A DNA stretch of 64,000 bases, taken from Pseudeuparius sepicola (Eukaryota > Arthropoda > Insecta > Coleoptera > Anthribidae). A program made the translations under genes and the position numbers. Positions 46,470-56,631 of the stretch are shown here, one piece after another (position 1 is the first letter of the stretch; the number at the start of each line of letters is the position of its first letter). The notes beneath the pieces were generated by a model. It was not told where the DNA came from. It worked only from the letters and a program-made list of their open reading frames with translations, and searched no databases. The stretch is taken from positions 48,731,414 to 48,795,413 of the forward strand of contig OY987301.1 of NCBI GenBank assembly GCA_963920635.1, given 5' to 3'.

Positions 46470-47858
46470 TTTCAATTGATATCCTTTAGGTGATGTGCCA
46501 CTAAAACATCCTTTAATATGGAGAATACTTTATTGTATGAGTACTATAATAATTTTTGCAACGTACTGTTAAGAAATCTCTGTAATCGGAGTGGTAGTAG
46601 CCCCACCTCTCATCATATGTCAAAATTTACTCCCCCTCTTGGTTACTATCACGTCTCACAAAAAAGGAATGGTTATGAGATCTGTTCAGTTTTCACTAGT
46701 ACAAAACACCTAAAATGAAGCTTCATCCACCAGTAACCGGCAGTAAACAAAGTCCTGATTCCAGTTACAGAATTTAATACTGTATTTCATACTATGATGA
46801 TGCCACAACCACTCACTGGTCTCTCATGAAAATACAGTGGTTACACATTTCCAGTAACCGTTTATAAAACGGTACATCGCAAAAGTAATTAACTGAATAA
46901 CAAAATTTAAAAAATGTGCGGGACATGCCGATTATTACTACCTAATCTATTGATCCACACCTATAATACGCCACCCTTATTTGGGACTAGGGGAATACTG
47001 ATATTATGTTTCTTTAGTATAATTATCTATTTCACTCACTATCGCACATTTTTAACCAATTTTCTTTGAATAAGCATACGTGTTAAAGAGGATTTATGCA
47101 AGACAATTTAACGCAACTTAATATTACCGTAACACAATATAAGAATTTAGTATGCCATTTATGCAAGGATTATCTAATTTCTGTGCAAAAACGGGAAATA
47201 TCAAAATTTAGCAGATCTATTAGTCCACGATTTCAACATCAGCACAAAAATACAAAACCTAACGCAAAACCATCCTAAATAATAACAACCAGTGCCAGGG
47301 AGATATTGTTCTGACTAGTTGTAAGAATTTTAATGCAAAAGTTAAAAGTTGGTTAACATTTACATTACGTTACGTTACTTCCAAGCAGGATGCTGCATTA
47401 ACACTCCCATTGAAAAACTTATATTTTAACATTTCTCTTATGTTACATTAATGTTAAATATTAAGTTGGCTTGCATAATCCAACTTTAGGAATTTACTAA
47501 ATAAATAATACCTACGAACTGTCAAAATTGATAAAATTTAAATCTGTCATGACAAAGTATTGCTGTGATGCTGCATTCCTTATGGTTGCAAATTATTGGA
47601 TATATACTCGTGTCATAATGAAAAATCAGTATCACAATGAACCGCACTATAGTGTACACTGTACAGGTAATAAATCTCTAATACATCGATTAAAGCTTTG
47701 AGTGAAGAAATAATAAGAGACCGGGGCCGAATTATCTACATCTCAACGCAGAAATCGGGCTCGAAATCTCCACATCAGATGCGCTTCTTATTATTCCTTC
47801 CCTTAACGATTAAAGTATGGGAGTAGAAAAAAGTTACGATTACACTACATTATTACAG
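46470..47858. other. Region upstream of an unrecognised gene
   Basis: It may hold upstream exons of the gene ending at 48906. A small frame at 47096-47278 (MQDNLTQLNITVTQYKNLVC) is a candidate first exon, but I see no clear donor that joins it in frame. Confidence 0.35.
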
Positions 47859-48906
47859 CAAAAAGATAAAACGGCCACTTGATCTTGAACATGAACTTAA
47901 TACCTCTAAGAAAATAAAAACAATCACACTTAGTCAAGATTCCAAAACAAGCATTTCTTCTCAACCAAATGCCATTGATTGTTCACAAAGTAATGAAAAT
48001 CTGAGTCAATCGTATGATATCATTGACTCTAGTTGTAATACCGACCAAATGAGCCAAGAATGTCTCATAATTAATGAAACTCAAGTGGGAACTTCCAAGC
48101 AGGATACATTTAATGAAAAGAACCCAGTGGAAGTTCTAGGCAAAACATATTTTACTGAATCAGGCGTGATAATATATGAGACTCAGCAACAACAATTACC
48201 AAATAATGCTTCGCAAATTAAGAATAGTTTGGTTGAAGTAATAGGATATAGTGTTTCCGACAATCAAATTATGATTGATGGAAGTTATGTAAATAATTCG
48301 CAAAATTTCAGTAAAGATAATATGGTTATTACGATGAATAACGAAAAAGAAGTAAAATATGCCAAAATTAGCAATCTAGAAGATGAAGTTATTAAGCCTG
48401 CAACGAAGATGATTAAAAAAGTGGATACTAGGGCAGTGAAAAAATTTGGAATTTTTATTTATTTGATGCCAGTTGATGACACGAAAAATAATGATTACAA
48501 AAAGCATTTACCAAAACTAAAAGAAAATTATGCACATTTTTTAAAGTATGCTGCACCATTTGCTAAAGAATCCAACATAAATTTAATAGAACAATTTAGA
48601 AAATATATTTCTGAGCAATATGGAAAACAAAAAATCGGAGATGTACATGTGGAATTTCCACCCCACGTCGAAATTTATTCAGATTTAGAAGAAGATGAAA
48701 TAAGAGATTTAAAAATAAAATACATCGACAGACATGTGGAAGGTAGGAAAATTTGTCAAAGGTTCCAAAAACTAATTTTGGGACAGTATGGTAAAGAAGA
48801 AACAAAGAAATCTTTGGCATATGAAGAAGAAATGAGAAAAATGGATGAATACATTGAGAATGTTAACAAATACAAAAAGTTGCAAGAAAAGAAATTAGTT
48901 GAGTAG
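47859..48906 (+). CDS. Unrecognised protein, terminal exon (about 349 residues)
   Basis: The frame stays open from an acceptor-like site (ACATTATTACAG at 47858) to TAG at 48904-48906. The first residues are basic (KKIKRPLDLEHELNTSKKIK), a possible nuclear signal. A Ser/Asn/Gln-rich middle follows, then a conserved-looking block (KKFGIFIYLMPVDDTKNN, YAHFLKYAAPFAKESN) and a charged helical end (YEEEMRKMDEYIENVNKYKK), likely coiled coil. A polyadenylation signal AATAAA lies at about 48928. Upstream exon(s) are needed because the exon begins in mid-codon. An ATG at 48049 would give a 285-residue version. I do not recognise the family. The long open frame without repeats favours a real gene. Confidence 0.55.
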
Positions 48907-48934
48907 CGGTATATATATTTTTTGGTTGAAAATA

Positions 48935-49383
48935 AACACAATTTACAATCTCTCAGTATTTTTATTATTAACTTTAGGCCACACATATAATACCTAATCG
49001 ATAATAATAGCAGGTACTAAAGGTAGGTACATATTCGTAAAAAATAATTGGGTATAAAAGTGCTAAAGATATATAAATTGGTGCTAGTGGAAATAAAATG
49101 TTCACATCGTAGATTAGGGTACAGGTTCACAAGTTAAGTTTTTTAGGTATACGATTATGATTTTTTTTCAGTTTTTGTCTATGTCTACTGATAATCACGC
49201 ATTAAGTAAAAAATAATTAGTTTATTCATTAAGATCCACTAAAAAAGATGCTTTTGAATTTTTGACAATTTGCATTTTATTGGTCCTCTACAGAGTTTCT
49301 CAGGCCAAATCTCCGGGTTTATACAGGGTTACTCACAGCCAAATGCCACCCATGTTACAGGTGTATTCTACTCAATAGTATAT
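48935..49383. other. Intergenic, no gene
   Basis: AT-rich, with a CAGGGTTACTC stretch near 49325 that resembles a fold-back end but lacks a clear partner. Confidence 0.4.
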
Positions 49384-49892
49384 TATGTACCAAGGCACTA
49401 AAGTGCATCTTTTAATACTGAGAATGAAAATTGATTGAAGATACGCTATTTTTTGCACCGCAAGAACTAAAATTTAAAAATTCACAAGACATTATGTAAA
49501 AGGCAACATTTGACATTACCAATTTACTACTTTGCACCGTTGTAGCAAGAAAACTGTTTGAGATAGATCAAAATGAATTTTACATTTCTGCCTCAACTTT
49601 TCAAGGCCTACCTAATGGTGCTGGTACCAATTGCTATCGTGGTGCCAAAAGTTGGTACCTTGGTACCAACCATCAGTTACACCACCGGACACCTCTTGAA
49701 TTGTGAAGGTAGGAACGTGAAATTAATTTTATTCTATCTCAACCAGTTTTGTCGCTACAATGGTTCAAAGTGTCATAATGCATATTATCAACTGTTCATA
49801 GCTCAGACTCTACTAATTTTTTAAAAGTGACATTCTCCAGATGATTTAAAATTTTCTCATTTGTCACCACACTTTCTTGGTACATAAAAAAT
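49384..49892. repeat. MITE-like segment bounded by TATGTACCAAG
   Basis: TATGTACCAAGGCACT at the left and CTTGGTACATA at the right are inverted ends, about 500 bp apart. The left motif matches the inner end of the 7732-8515 fold-back. The middle has GGTACC-rich repeats (49617-49675). The open frame at 49573-49824 is low-complexity and not a gene. Confidence 0.4.
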
Positions 49893-50558
49893 AGTTCACT
49901 CTGAATTTATTTTTATAGCACTTTATCTACTGCGTTTCGTTACTGTTCATTTAATTAATGTTATTGAATAAAGTACATAGTTGGTCATAGTTTATATTAT
50001 TCTTGTTACTTTTAATTCCAAGGGACTAAAACTTTTTACTCCCTTGGGACTAAAATATTTTAGTCCCAAGGGAGTAAATGCCGCACTCTAGTCCCGTAAA
50101 AGAGGGAGTAAAGTGATCACTTTAGTCCCTGTAGTGCAAAAAAATAAAGCGAAGCATGTTTTTTCATTTTTGCTCCAAGCTCTATATTAAGAAAACTTAA
50201 AACGCACCCTAAAATTTGTTTTACTCTATATTTTTTAAATGGCTTGATCTACTTTGATATTATATTATATTATGTCTGCAGCCACTAGAGGGCATCACAT
50301 ATGCCCACCAATCTCAATCGTTATGCGAAGAACTTTTTTTGCACATTTACTTTATAAAATGGGGTCAACCGCTTGAAAAAGAAATTCTCTACAAAAAACT
50401 GTTCTGACAATTTTTTCATAAATTATGTCTTTTCGTAGATAATGGCTAAAATTCGGCAACTATCGAAATCCGTCAAGCCGTTCAAAATATATAGGTAGAG
50501 AAGATAAAAAATTTTGGGGCCCGTTTTAAGGACCTGTAGGGCAGGGCCCTTAATATTA
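49893..50558. other. Intergenic with palindromic cluster
   Basis: Contains the perfect 44-bp palindrome at 50035-50078 and related AGTCCC..GGGACT pieces. No gene is seen. Confidence 0.5.
50035..50078. repeat. Perfect 44-bp palindrome
   Basis: Both 22-bp halves are exact complements with no spacer, centred at 50056/50057 (CTAAAATATTTTAG core). Partial copies of the half-site (CTTTTTACTCCC, GGGAGTAAAGTG) surround it up to 50130. Confidence 0.85.
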
Positions 50559-50560
50559 TA

Positions 50561-52072
50561 CAGGGTGGTCCAACTTTTAGTGACAAAACTTTAGGAATCT
50601 ATAGAATACGTCAAAATAAGTAGCTTTCTTCATACAAACATGTATCGAAATCCCATCGGTTATCATTATTAGGGCGCAAAACTTCAATTTTTGTCAAGTT
50701 TTCTTTTATATTCCCTAAAGGAAGACAGTTAACTCAATCATATTTGGTACAGTTTTTGACACTCATTAACCCTTTTGGGACCGGACCCGGGCGATCACGC
50801 AGATAAATGTTGGGTTAGTGGAACCGAAATCGACTATAAATGCAAGTAGGAAGGCATGAGAAAGAACTGGAACCGAACGGCAACACTTTGGCTAGTGATA
50901 CTTTGGAACACCTACTTTGCATTGGGCATGCCCACAATCACAATTAATGTTATTTGCTGATTTCCGTGGTCCTTCTCATAAAAAACTCACTTGCGCACTG
51001 AATACATCAGTAAATTCGAATACAAGCTCATTTGCATGTGGGCACATGCAAAAAAATTATTTATATTGTGAAGAGATCTGTTGTTATGTGATGGCTGTTT
51101 TGCAATTAAAGACCGGAACCGTACATACAATCATGCTCTTCCTGCTGGTCCACCTTGCATAGGTCCTCAGGTGGCGACAGTCCCAAAAGGGTTAAATACT
51201 ATAAATTAAAAATAATTCAGCCCATCTACTTCCACCAGTGCTGGAGAAACGAGTGTCAATCTTCATATTTTTTAATAAAAAAATGGTACACACTGGAAAA
51301 GTAAAATTTTTTGCCTTCACTAAATTTCCCAATCAATTCTAAGAAAAAAGAATTCTTGACTTTTTTGGAAAATGTACCGTTTTTGAAAAATTCAGTTTTG
51401 TGCGTATTAATTCTTTTAGCAGGAGAAAATCAAAGTAGGTCTAGGCTTTCAACATTTTGCACACCTACTGAGTTTTTAATTCAAAACTACTTTCCTTAAC
51501 AATATTTTGACATAAAAGTTACATGAAGGCCACTTTATTGGTGTGAAAAATTAGGTTTTTATTAATTCCCAGGACACAAGATTTTTTTGAATCTAGCAAC
51601 CTTTTTGTAGGTTTTAGGACCAAGTTATTAAAGAAACCCAAGTGGCCTTTATGTAGTTTTTATTGCAAAATATTATTAAGGAAAGTTGTTCAGAATTAAA
51701 AACTCAGTAGGTGTGCCAAATGTCTAAAGCCTAGATCTAATTTGATTTTCTTCTGCCAAAAAATTAAAACTCACAACACTGAATTTTTCAAAAACGGTAC
51801 ATTTTTTGAAAAAATTCAAGAATAGTTTTTTCTTAGAATTGATTGGGAAGTTTAGTGAAGGCAAAAACTATTACTTTTCCATATTTTTATTAAAAATATG
51901 AAGGTTAACCCCTGTTTCTCTGGCACTGGTGGAAGTAGATGGCCTGAATTATTTTTAATATAAGTATTTAATGAGTGTCTAAGCTGTACCAAATTTGTTA
52001 GCCTTAGCTGGATCTCGATACATGTTTATAAGAAAAAGTTTACTTTGATGTTTTAAAAGTTGCACCTCCCTG
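50561..52072. repeat. CAGGGTG-type fold-back element (1512 bp), flanked by TA
   Basis: The ends (CAGGGTGGTCCAAC at 50561 and the complement-like GTTGCACCTCCCTG ending at 52072) are flanked by TA. The arms are about 450-550 bp each (50561-51540 without the insertion, and 51620-52072), with a short centre. A piggyBac-type MITE sits in the left arm. Both arms carry mirrored reading frames that are not genes. Confidence 0.75.
50770..51191. mobile_element. piggyBac-type MITE (422 bp) in TTAA target
   Basis: TTAA lies at 50766-50769 and 51192-51195. The ends CCCTTTTGGGAC and GTCCCAAAAGGG are exact inverted repeats, as in piggyBac elements. The mirror arm of the surrounding fold-back (about 51960-51975) has the uninterrupted sequence with one TTAA, which confirms a clean insertion. 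No transposase is present. Confidence 0.9.
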
Positions 52073-52899
52073 TATAGAACTTTGAGCAAAAGAAAAACAA
52101 GAGTTGCTTTATTTTTCGAGTAGAATACCGCTGTACAATGGATGGCATGATTGTGAATAACCATGTGTACGGTACTTGCAGTAGGACACTTCATAAAAAA
52201 TTATTTTGAGGCAAACATTTCATATCAATGTAATCAATTCTAATTTTAAATTCAGTCCTGATTGTTCAAAATTTGAAAGTGTGAAACTTCAAAATCTTGA
52301 GTAAAAAGAAAGTGGGGCATCTTATATTTTAATGTATGATTTATACCAAAATCAAATAACTCTGACGCCTGATGTAAACAAGAGCACGCCAAGGTGTTGA
52401 AATATTCGCCAGAGCCACACTCAGGCACAACCTTTATTTAATTTTACTTTTACAATTGTTTACGTCCAAATATTTCAGAAAAACATTATTAGCTTCATTA
52501 AAATAGTTTAAAACATCGATAAATTTATTTTTGGAAGTGTCTAAATAGCTTATACGCATGTGAAAACAACAAGATAAAATTGGATGCATACACTTACGAT
52601 CGAGTACATCCCTGTTGTCAAGCCGGCGTGATAATTTGTGGCCTATAGACCAATCGCCTTATTTTGTGGAACGTCATCGAACACGTGCTTTTATTTACAC
52701 CAGGCGTCAGAGTTACTTGATTCGAGTATAGTTATTAATAGCTTAGCTTTCTTTTAAATATTTTGTAATTGTATTATTGAAGCAATGAAATTTCTGCACA
52801 GGGAGTGTCATTCTTTTTTGCTATTGTTTCTTGAAATATGAGCCAATATTGATGATTGGATAAATCTGGAATTCTATCATGGTGCATTAACTAATGCTG
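52073..52899. other. Intergenic, no gene
   Basis: AT-rich sequence without supported features. Confidence 0.4.
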
Positions 52900-53300
52900 A
52901 GAGGGACTACTAGAATAAAAAATTGTCAGTTCCAATGTCTGATTTCCACTTTAACCTGAAGTGAGCATTACTCAGTCAGACTTTTGAGCTCTTGTTTATT
53001 TTGCAGTTTTTAGGTTTTTTCTTCTCCCAATTTCAACATTATACAGTTTTATACATTATAGTTATCTCGACAAATAATATCAAATTTTATTTTTTTTTTA
53101 AATTGTCATATATGAGATTTACATGGAATGCCAACAAAAATTAGGCAATGACAATTGTATAAAACTGTATGTATTGGAAATGGGAGAATAAAAGAATCCT
53201 AAAAACCGCATAATATACCTCAAAACTGACCAAGCTATGCTCACAGTTCTAGTCATATTGGGAGTCAGAAATGGGAATGTCAATTTTTTGTTGTTCCCCT
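52900..53300. repeat. Fold-back repeat, about 170-bp diverged arms
   Basis: Sequences at about 52900-53070 and 53130-53300 match in inverted form (for example TTCTTCTCCCAATTTC against GAAATGGGAGAATAAAAG; ATACAGTTTTATACA against TGTATAAAACTGTAT). It lies just downstream of the TPRG1L-like gene. Confidence 0.6.
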
Positions 53301-53582
53301 CTAGTTATAAGTAGTTGTTTTCTTTTGATATATTTTTTAACGGCTGTACTTTGAAATTATTTTTGATTTTTTTGCAATGATTCATTTCTTTAAAGTTAAC
53401 AATTAAATATGACACGCTCTGTACATTTAAAGTATAAAACTTTGCAGAAAAACCCTGCATTAAAAAACGCTGTATACATAGACATCCGATAGATGATAGC
53501 GTGTACATAATTGACTAAATAAATATATATCACATAGAGAAGTCAAGGGAAACAGTGAATACTCTTTATCTTAATTATCTTA

Positions 53583-53788
53583 TTAAAAGCTAAACTTGCC
53601 CCTGACTTTGAAAAATCCCAGTGCGTTCCTGTTGTGTATGATCGAGCCCAGGCCGAGGTAGTTCTCCAATAAAATATTTGAGTATAAAACTCTCGTTTTG
53701 CTGTCTTTAAGTTGAAATTCGATGAGCGTGCATAAAATTTCTATGAAAAAGTCAACACTGTACAGTTTTCTTAGATTCTCGGTGCAGT
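53583..53788 (-). CDS. TPRG1L-like: TPRG1L-like gene, terminal coding exon
   Basis: On the minus strand the exon follows an acceptor (CTGTTTTTAG) and starts in phase 1, matching the upstream exon. It ends with TAA at 53583-53585. It encodes about 68 residues, including NILLENYLGLGSIIHNRN and the end GFFKVRGKFSF. This is close to the conserved C-terminus of TPRG1L (Mover), which ends in a similar NYLGL...RGK.GF pattern. TPRG1L is a vertebrate synaptic-vesicle-associated protein with an hSac2 domain; the insect role is not known to me. Confidence 0.85.
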
Positions 53789-53986
53789 CTAAAAACAGAT
53801 ATACGATAACATTTAGAAGATGATTGTAACAAAAAATTGTTTCTTAAGAGTGTTCTATAGTTCTAATTCAAAACTTTAACTTTATAGTTCTAATTCAAAA
53901 CTTTAAGCAGCAATATTTGACCAAAATAAAACGTCTTTTGACACACGACAGAACACTTTAATCACCATTTTATAAAATAGTCTTAC

Positions 53987-54120
53987 CTTTATGAAAGAAT
54001 AACGGATGGAATGTGAAAGTCCAATATGGAACGTCTTCATTAAATGGATTCCATTTCGTTGCAAAATTTATGGACTTGTTGGTGCCAAACATTATCCTTA
54101 TTCCCTTCATGTTCCTGTCC
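53987..54120 (-). CDS. TPRG1L-like: TPRG1L-like gene, internal coding exon
   Basis: The exon runs from acceptor (GAAATATAG) to donor (AAAG|GTAAGA) and encodes about 44 residues: GIRIMFGTNKSINFATKWNP, then VPYWTFTFHPL. The KWNPF..(D/N)VPY.TF..HP pattern is a signature of the TPRG1/hSac2 family. The frame links without change to both neighbouring exons (198-bp intron downstream, about 4.5-kb intron upstream). Confidence 0.85.
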
Positions 54121-54278
54121 CTATATTTCAGACAAAGGACGAGTATTACACAATAATCGAAAAGTTCTTGCATACCAAACTAATTCTATTCATAACCCTT
54201 TCAGGGTGGCACTATTTTATGCATACTATGTCAGGTGAACAGCACTTATTTTAGGGCCTGGTAGATGGTTGCCATATA

Positions 54279-55377
54279 CAGGGTGATACATTAATAATTG
54301 GCCATCGAGCAACTGCATACATTTTGGGCCAAAATATTTCAATTGAGACCAATATGCCTTATAGAAGAAATGTTGTTTGAAGTTCATTTTTTGAAATCGA
54401 ATTTGGGCTCCATCTCCCAAAATAATCAAGCTACTGAACTGAAATTTGTCACTGCTTTGTTTTTGGAAATAGAGAATTAGCTGAAGATGTCAGTGTCTAT
54501 GTATCTCACAGAGGGCATCACTTGCGCTGTTTTTACTCGTAACTTTTTTGAGGTTATCTTTTTGGTCTTGCAGGTCCATTATTTTAGTGCATCTTTTCAA
54601 TCTGCAAGAAAAAGGTACTCTTGTAAGGATAAAATCGACTGTTGCTTTAAAATCGTCAAAATGTGCCCCAAGACACCTGTTGACTCCCAACATTCGAAAC
54701 ATAAAATTTTCTATTATTTTCACCTACCTACTGTTTTTAAATATTACTTACAGTTAAAACACATTCTTTTTATTGAAATAGAGTGTCCAAATTTTGTAGA
54801 GTTTAAATCCGTTCCATTTTGTAAGTGAAAATTTTTTGAGACATTGTTCATGTTTTTTTTCTCTCTTTAAATAGTACAGTCGTTGTGTAATATTTGAAAG
54901 CAGCCGATGAAAATTATATTTTCTGAATATTGAAGTCAAATGGTGTTTTGGGGCACGTATTGGCAATTTCAACGCAAATGGTTGATTTGATCGATATGAA
55001 ACAAGAGTGCCTCTTTGAATAAAGAATAAAAAGGTGCACTAAAATGATGGACCTGCAGGACCAAAAAGATAACCTTAAAAAAGTTACGAGTAAAGGCACG
55101 ATCCAAAAACAGCGCAAGTGGCACCCTCTGTGAGACACGTAGAAATTTACATTTTCAGCTTATTCTCCATCCCCAAAAACATAGCAGTGCCATATTTCAG
55201 TTCAGCAGCTTGATTATTTTGGGAGATGTAACCACCCTGCAATTTCAATAAACAAACTTTAACGCCCTGTATCTCTAAAACAAACAACATTTCTATAAGG
55301 CATATTAGCCCCAATCGTAATATTTTGGCCCAAAATATATGCATTGCTCTATATCCCATTATCAATGACTCACCCTG
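54279..55377. repeat. CAGGGTG-type fold-back element (1099 bp) in a TPRG1L-like intron
   Basis: The ends CAGGGTGATACATTAATAAT and its complement-like ATTATCAATGACTCACCCTG are flanked by TA (54277-54278 and 55378-55379). The arms are about 530 bp each, nearly meeting at about 54835. Reading frames in each arm are mirror images and not genes. A primary transcript of the gene would contain this large hairpin. Confidence 0.8.
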
Positions 55378-55395
55378 TATATGTGTAGTTACCTA

Positions 55396-56629
55396 AAGCC
55401 TATTCATTTAATTTATACCCTGACGTCATCGTTTGGTGTTTTTTGCTGCCAATATAAATTCTAGTGACACTACAAAAATGCCACACAACTAATAGTTAAT
55501 TTTCATCTGTCATGTTGGCATAATAGGGCTGGGTTGCAATAATAATATCCAAATTTTTCGTTAAAATTTTGACACAGTTTGTCACTTAATTTTAAAAATG
55601 CCGCGCAAGATAGGTTCTCAAAATCTTGATAAACGCGCGCAGGGTATGGTGCGTGCTTTGAGCGAATATTTTGAGAGGGAAAGGGAAAACGGGGGTCAGC
55701 TGCTTCCGCTTTGTGCTGTAAAAGATGTAAGTACTTTTTATTTTATTTCACTGATATAAATTTCGATAATTTCTAAAAATCATATTTTTGTTTCTATTTA
55801 AGAGGGTTGCAGCAGCTCTAGGAATTAGTTTTGACACGGTCAAAATAATTATTTCAAAAGGACCAGCTACTCGAACTGCAAGGAGAGAAAGAAAAAACCT
55901 GTACCTAGTCAACATTGATGATTTCGAACAGACAGCAATCCGAAATGTGATATATGAAATGTATATAGGGACCCCAATATGCGTCTAATTTTATAATTAT
56001 TCTTTTAGAAAAGCACTTTACAGTGAACGCCCTAAAAGCGAAATTAGAAGAAAGAGATATTTTTCATGGTGGTAGAACATCTTTATGGAAAATATTGAGG
56101 AACATTGGATTTAAGTACCGCAAAGATGATCCTCGACATGGACTTTATGGAGGTGCCTATAATATTGCTATAAAACGTATTAAATTTTTAAGAAATCATA
56201 TGCAAGCAAAAAGAGAAGAAACACGAGAGTTTGTTTACTTGGAAGAAACATGGATTTTCCAAGATTTTCCAAGATTTTGAATTAAGGGAAATATTTTCTT
56301 TGTAAATTTCCACTGCTTTATTTTTACATAAAGGCGTATCAGATGGTCCAAAAAATTTTTTAAATTAATTATTCGGAAATAGTGAATTTTTTTCATTTTT
56401 AAGTACCTATTAACACAGAATAGCTGTGGTATTAAGCTTTTCCTCATTTTTATTCACATGGCCTATTAAGGTTTCATATTAAGAAAACACAGTGTACATT
56501 AACTAACCTGTAAATGGTTTAAAAGTCAAATATTGTGGCAGTCTTCGTATTTGCAATTTGTCATAAAGTTTGGCAACGCTGTTATGCTGGTATCGATGAC
56601 GTCAGGGTATAAATTAAATGAATAGGCTT
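55396..56629 (+). mobile_element. TA-flanked Tc1/mariner-superfamily element with truncated transposase (1234 bp)
   Basis: The ends AAGCCTATTCATTTAATTTA and its exact complement continue to a matched TGACGTCATCG, giving inverted repeats of about 36 bp. TA is present on both sides (55394-55395, 56630-56631). The interior carries a spliced gene for only the N-terminal part of a transposase. It lies in the large TPRG1L-like intron, on the opposite strand to that gene. Confidence 0.8.
55598..56280 (+). CDS. N-terminal transposase-derived protein of the TA-flanked element
   Basis: Exon 1 (55598-55726) starts MPRKIGSQNLDKRAQGMVRA and ends at a donor (GAT|GTAAGT). Exon 2 begins at about 55803 (acceptor CTATTTAAG) with VAAALGISFDTVKIIISKG, a helix-turn-helix, then NIDDFEQTAIRNVIYEMY. 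Exon 3 (about 56009-56280, acceptor TTCTTTTAG) has GGRTSLWKILRNIGFKYRKD and FVYLEETW. In related transposases the last motif is VYLDETW with the first catalytic Asp; here it is Glu. The frame then ends at TGA after a short duplicated CCAAGATTTT, so the remaining catalytic residues are missing. The exon 2/3 donor is not clear. It may be a DNA-binding repressor form or simply a relic. Confidence 0.6.
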
Positions 56630-56631
56630 TA

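Noticed and set aside
47096..47278. Candidate first exon of the gene ending at 48906
   Set aside because: No donor site was found that links it in the right phase; kept only as a note.
49573..49824. Plus-strand frame with several hydrophobic residues
   Set aside because: Built from GGTACC-rich repeated sequence inside a MITE-like segment; no family match.
54487..54828. Plus-strand frame of 113 codons in the TPRG1L-like intron
   Set aside because: Part of the fold-back arm; a mirrored frame occurs on the other arm.
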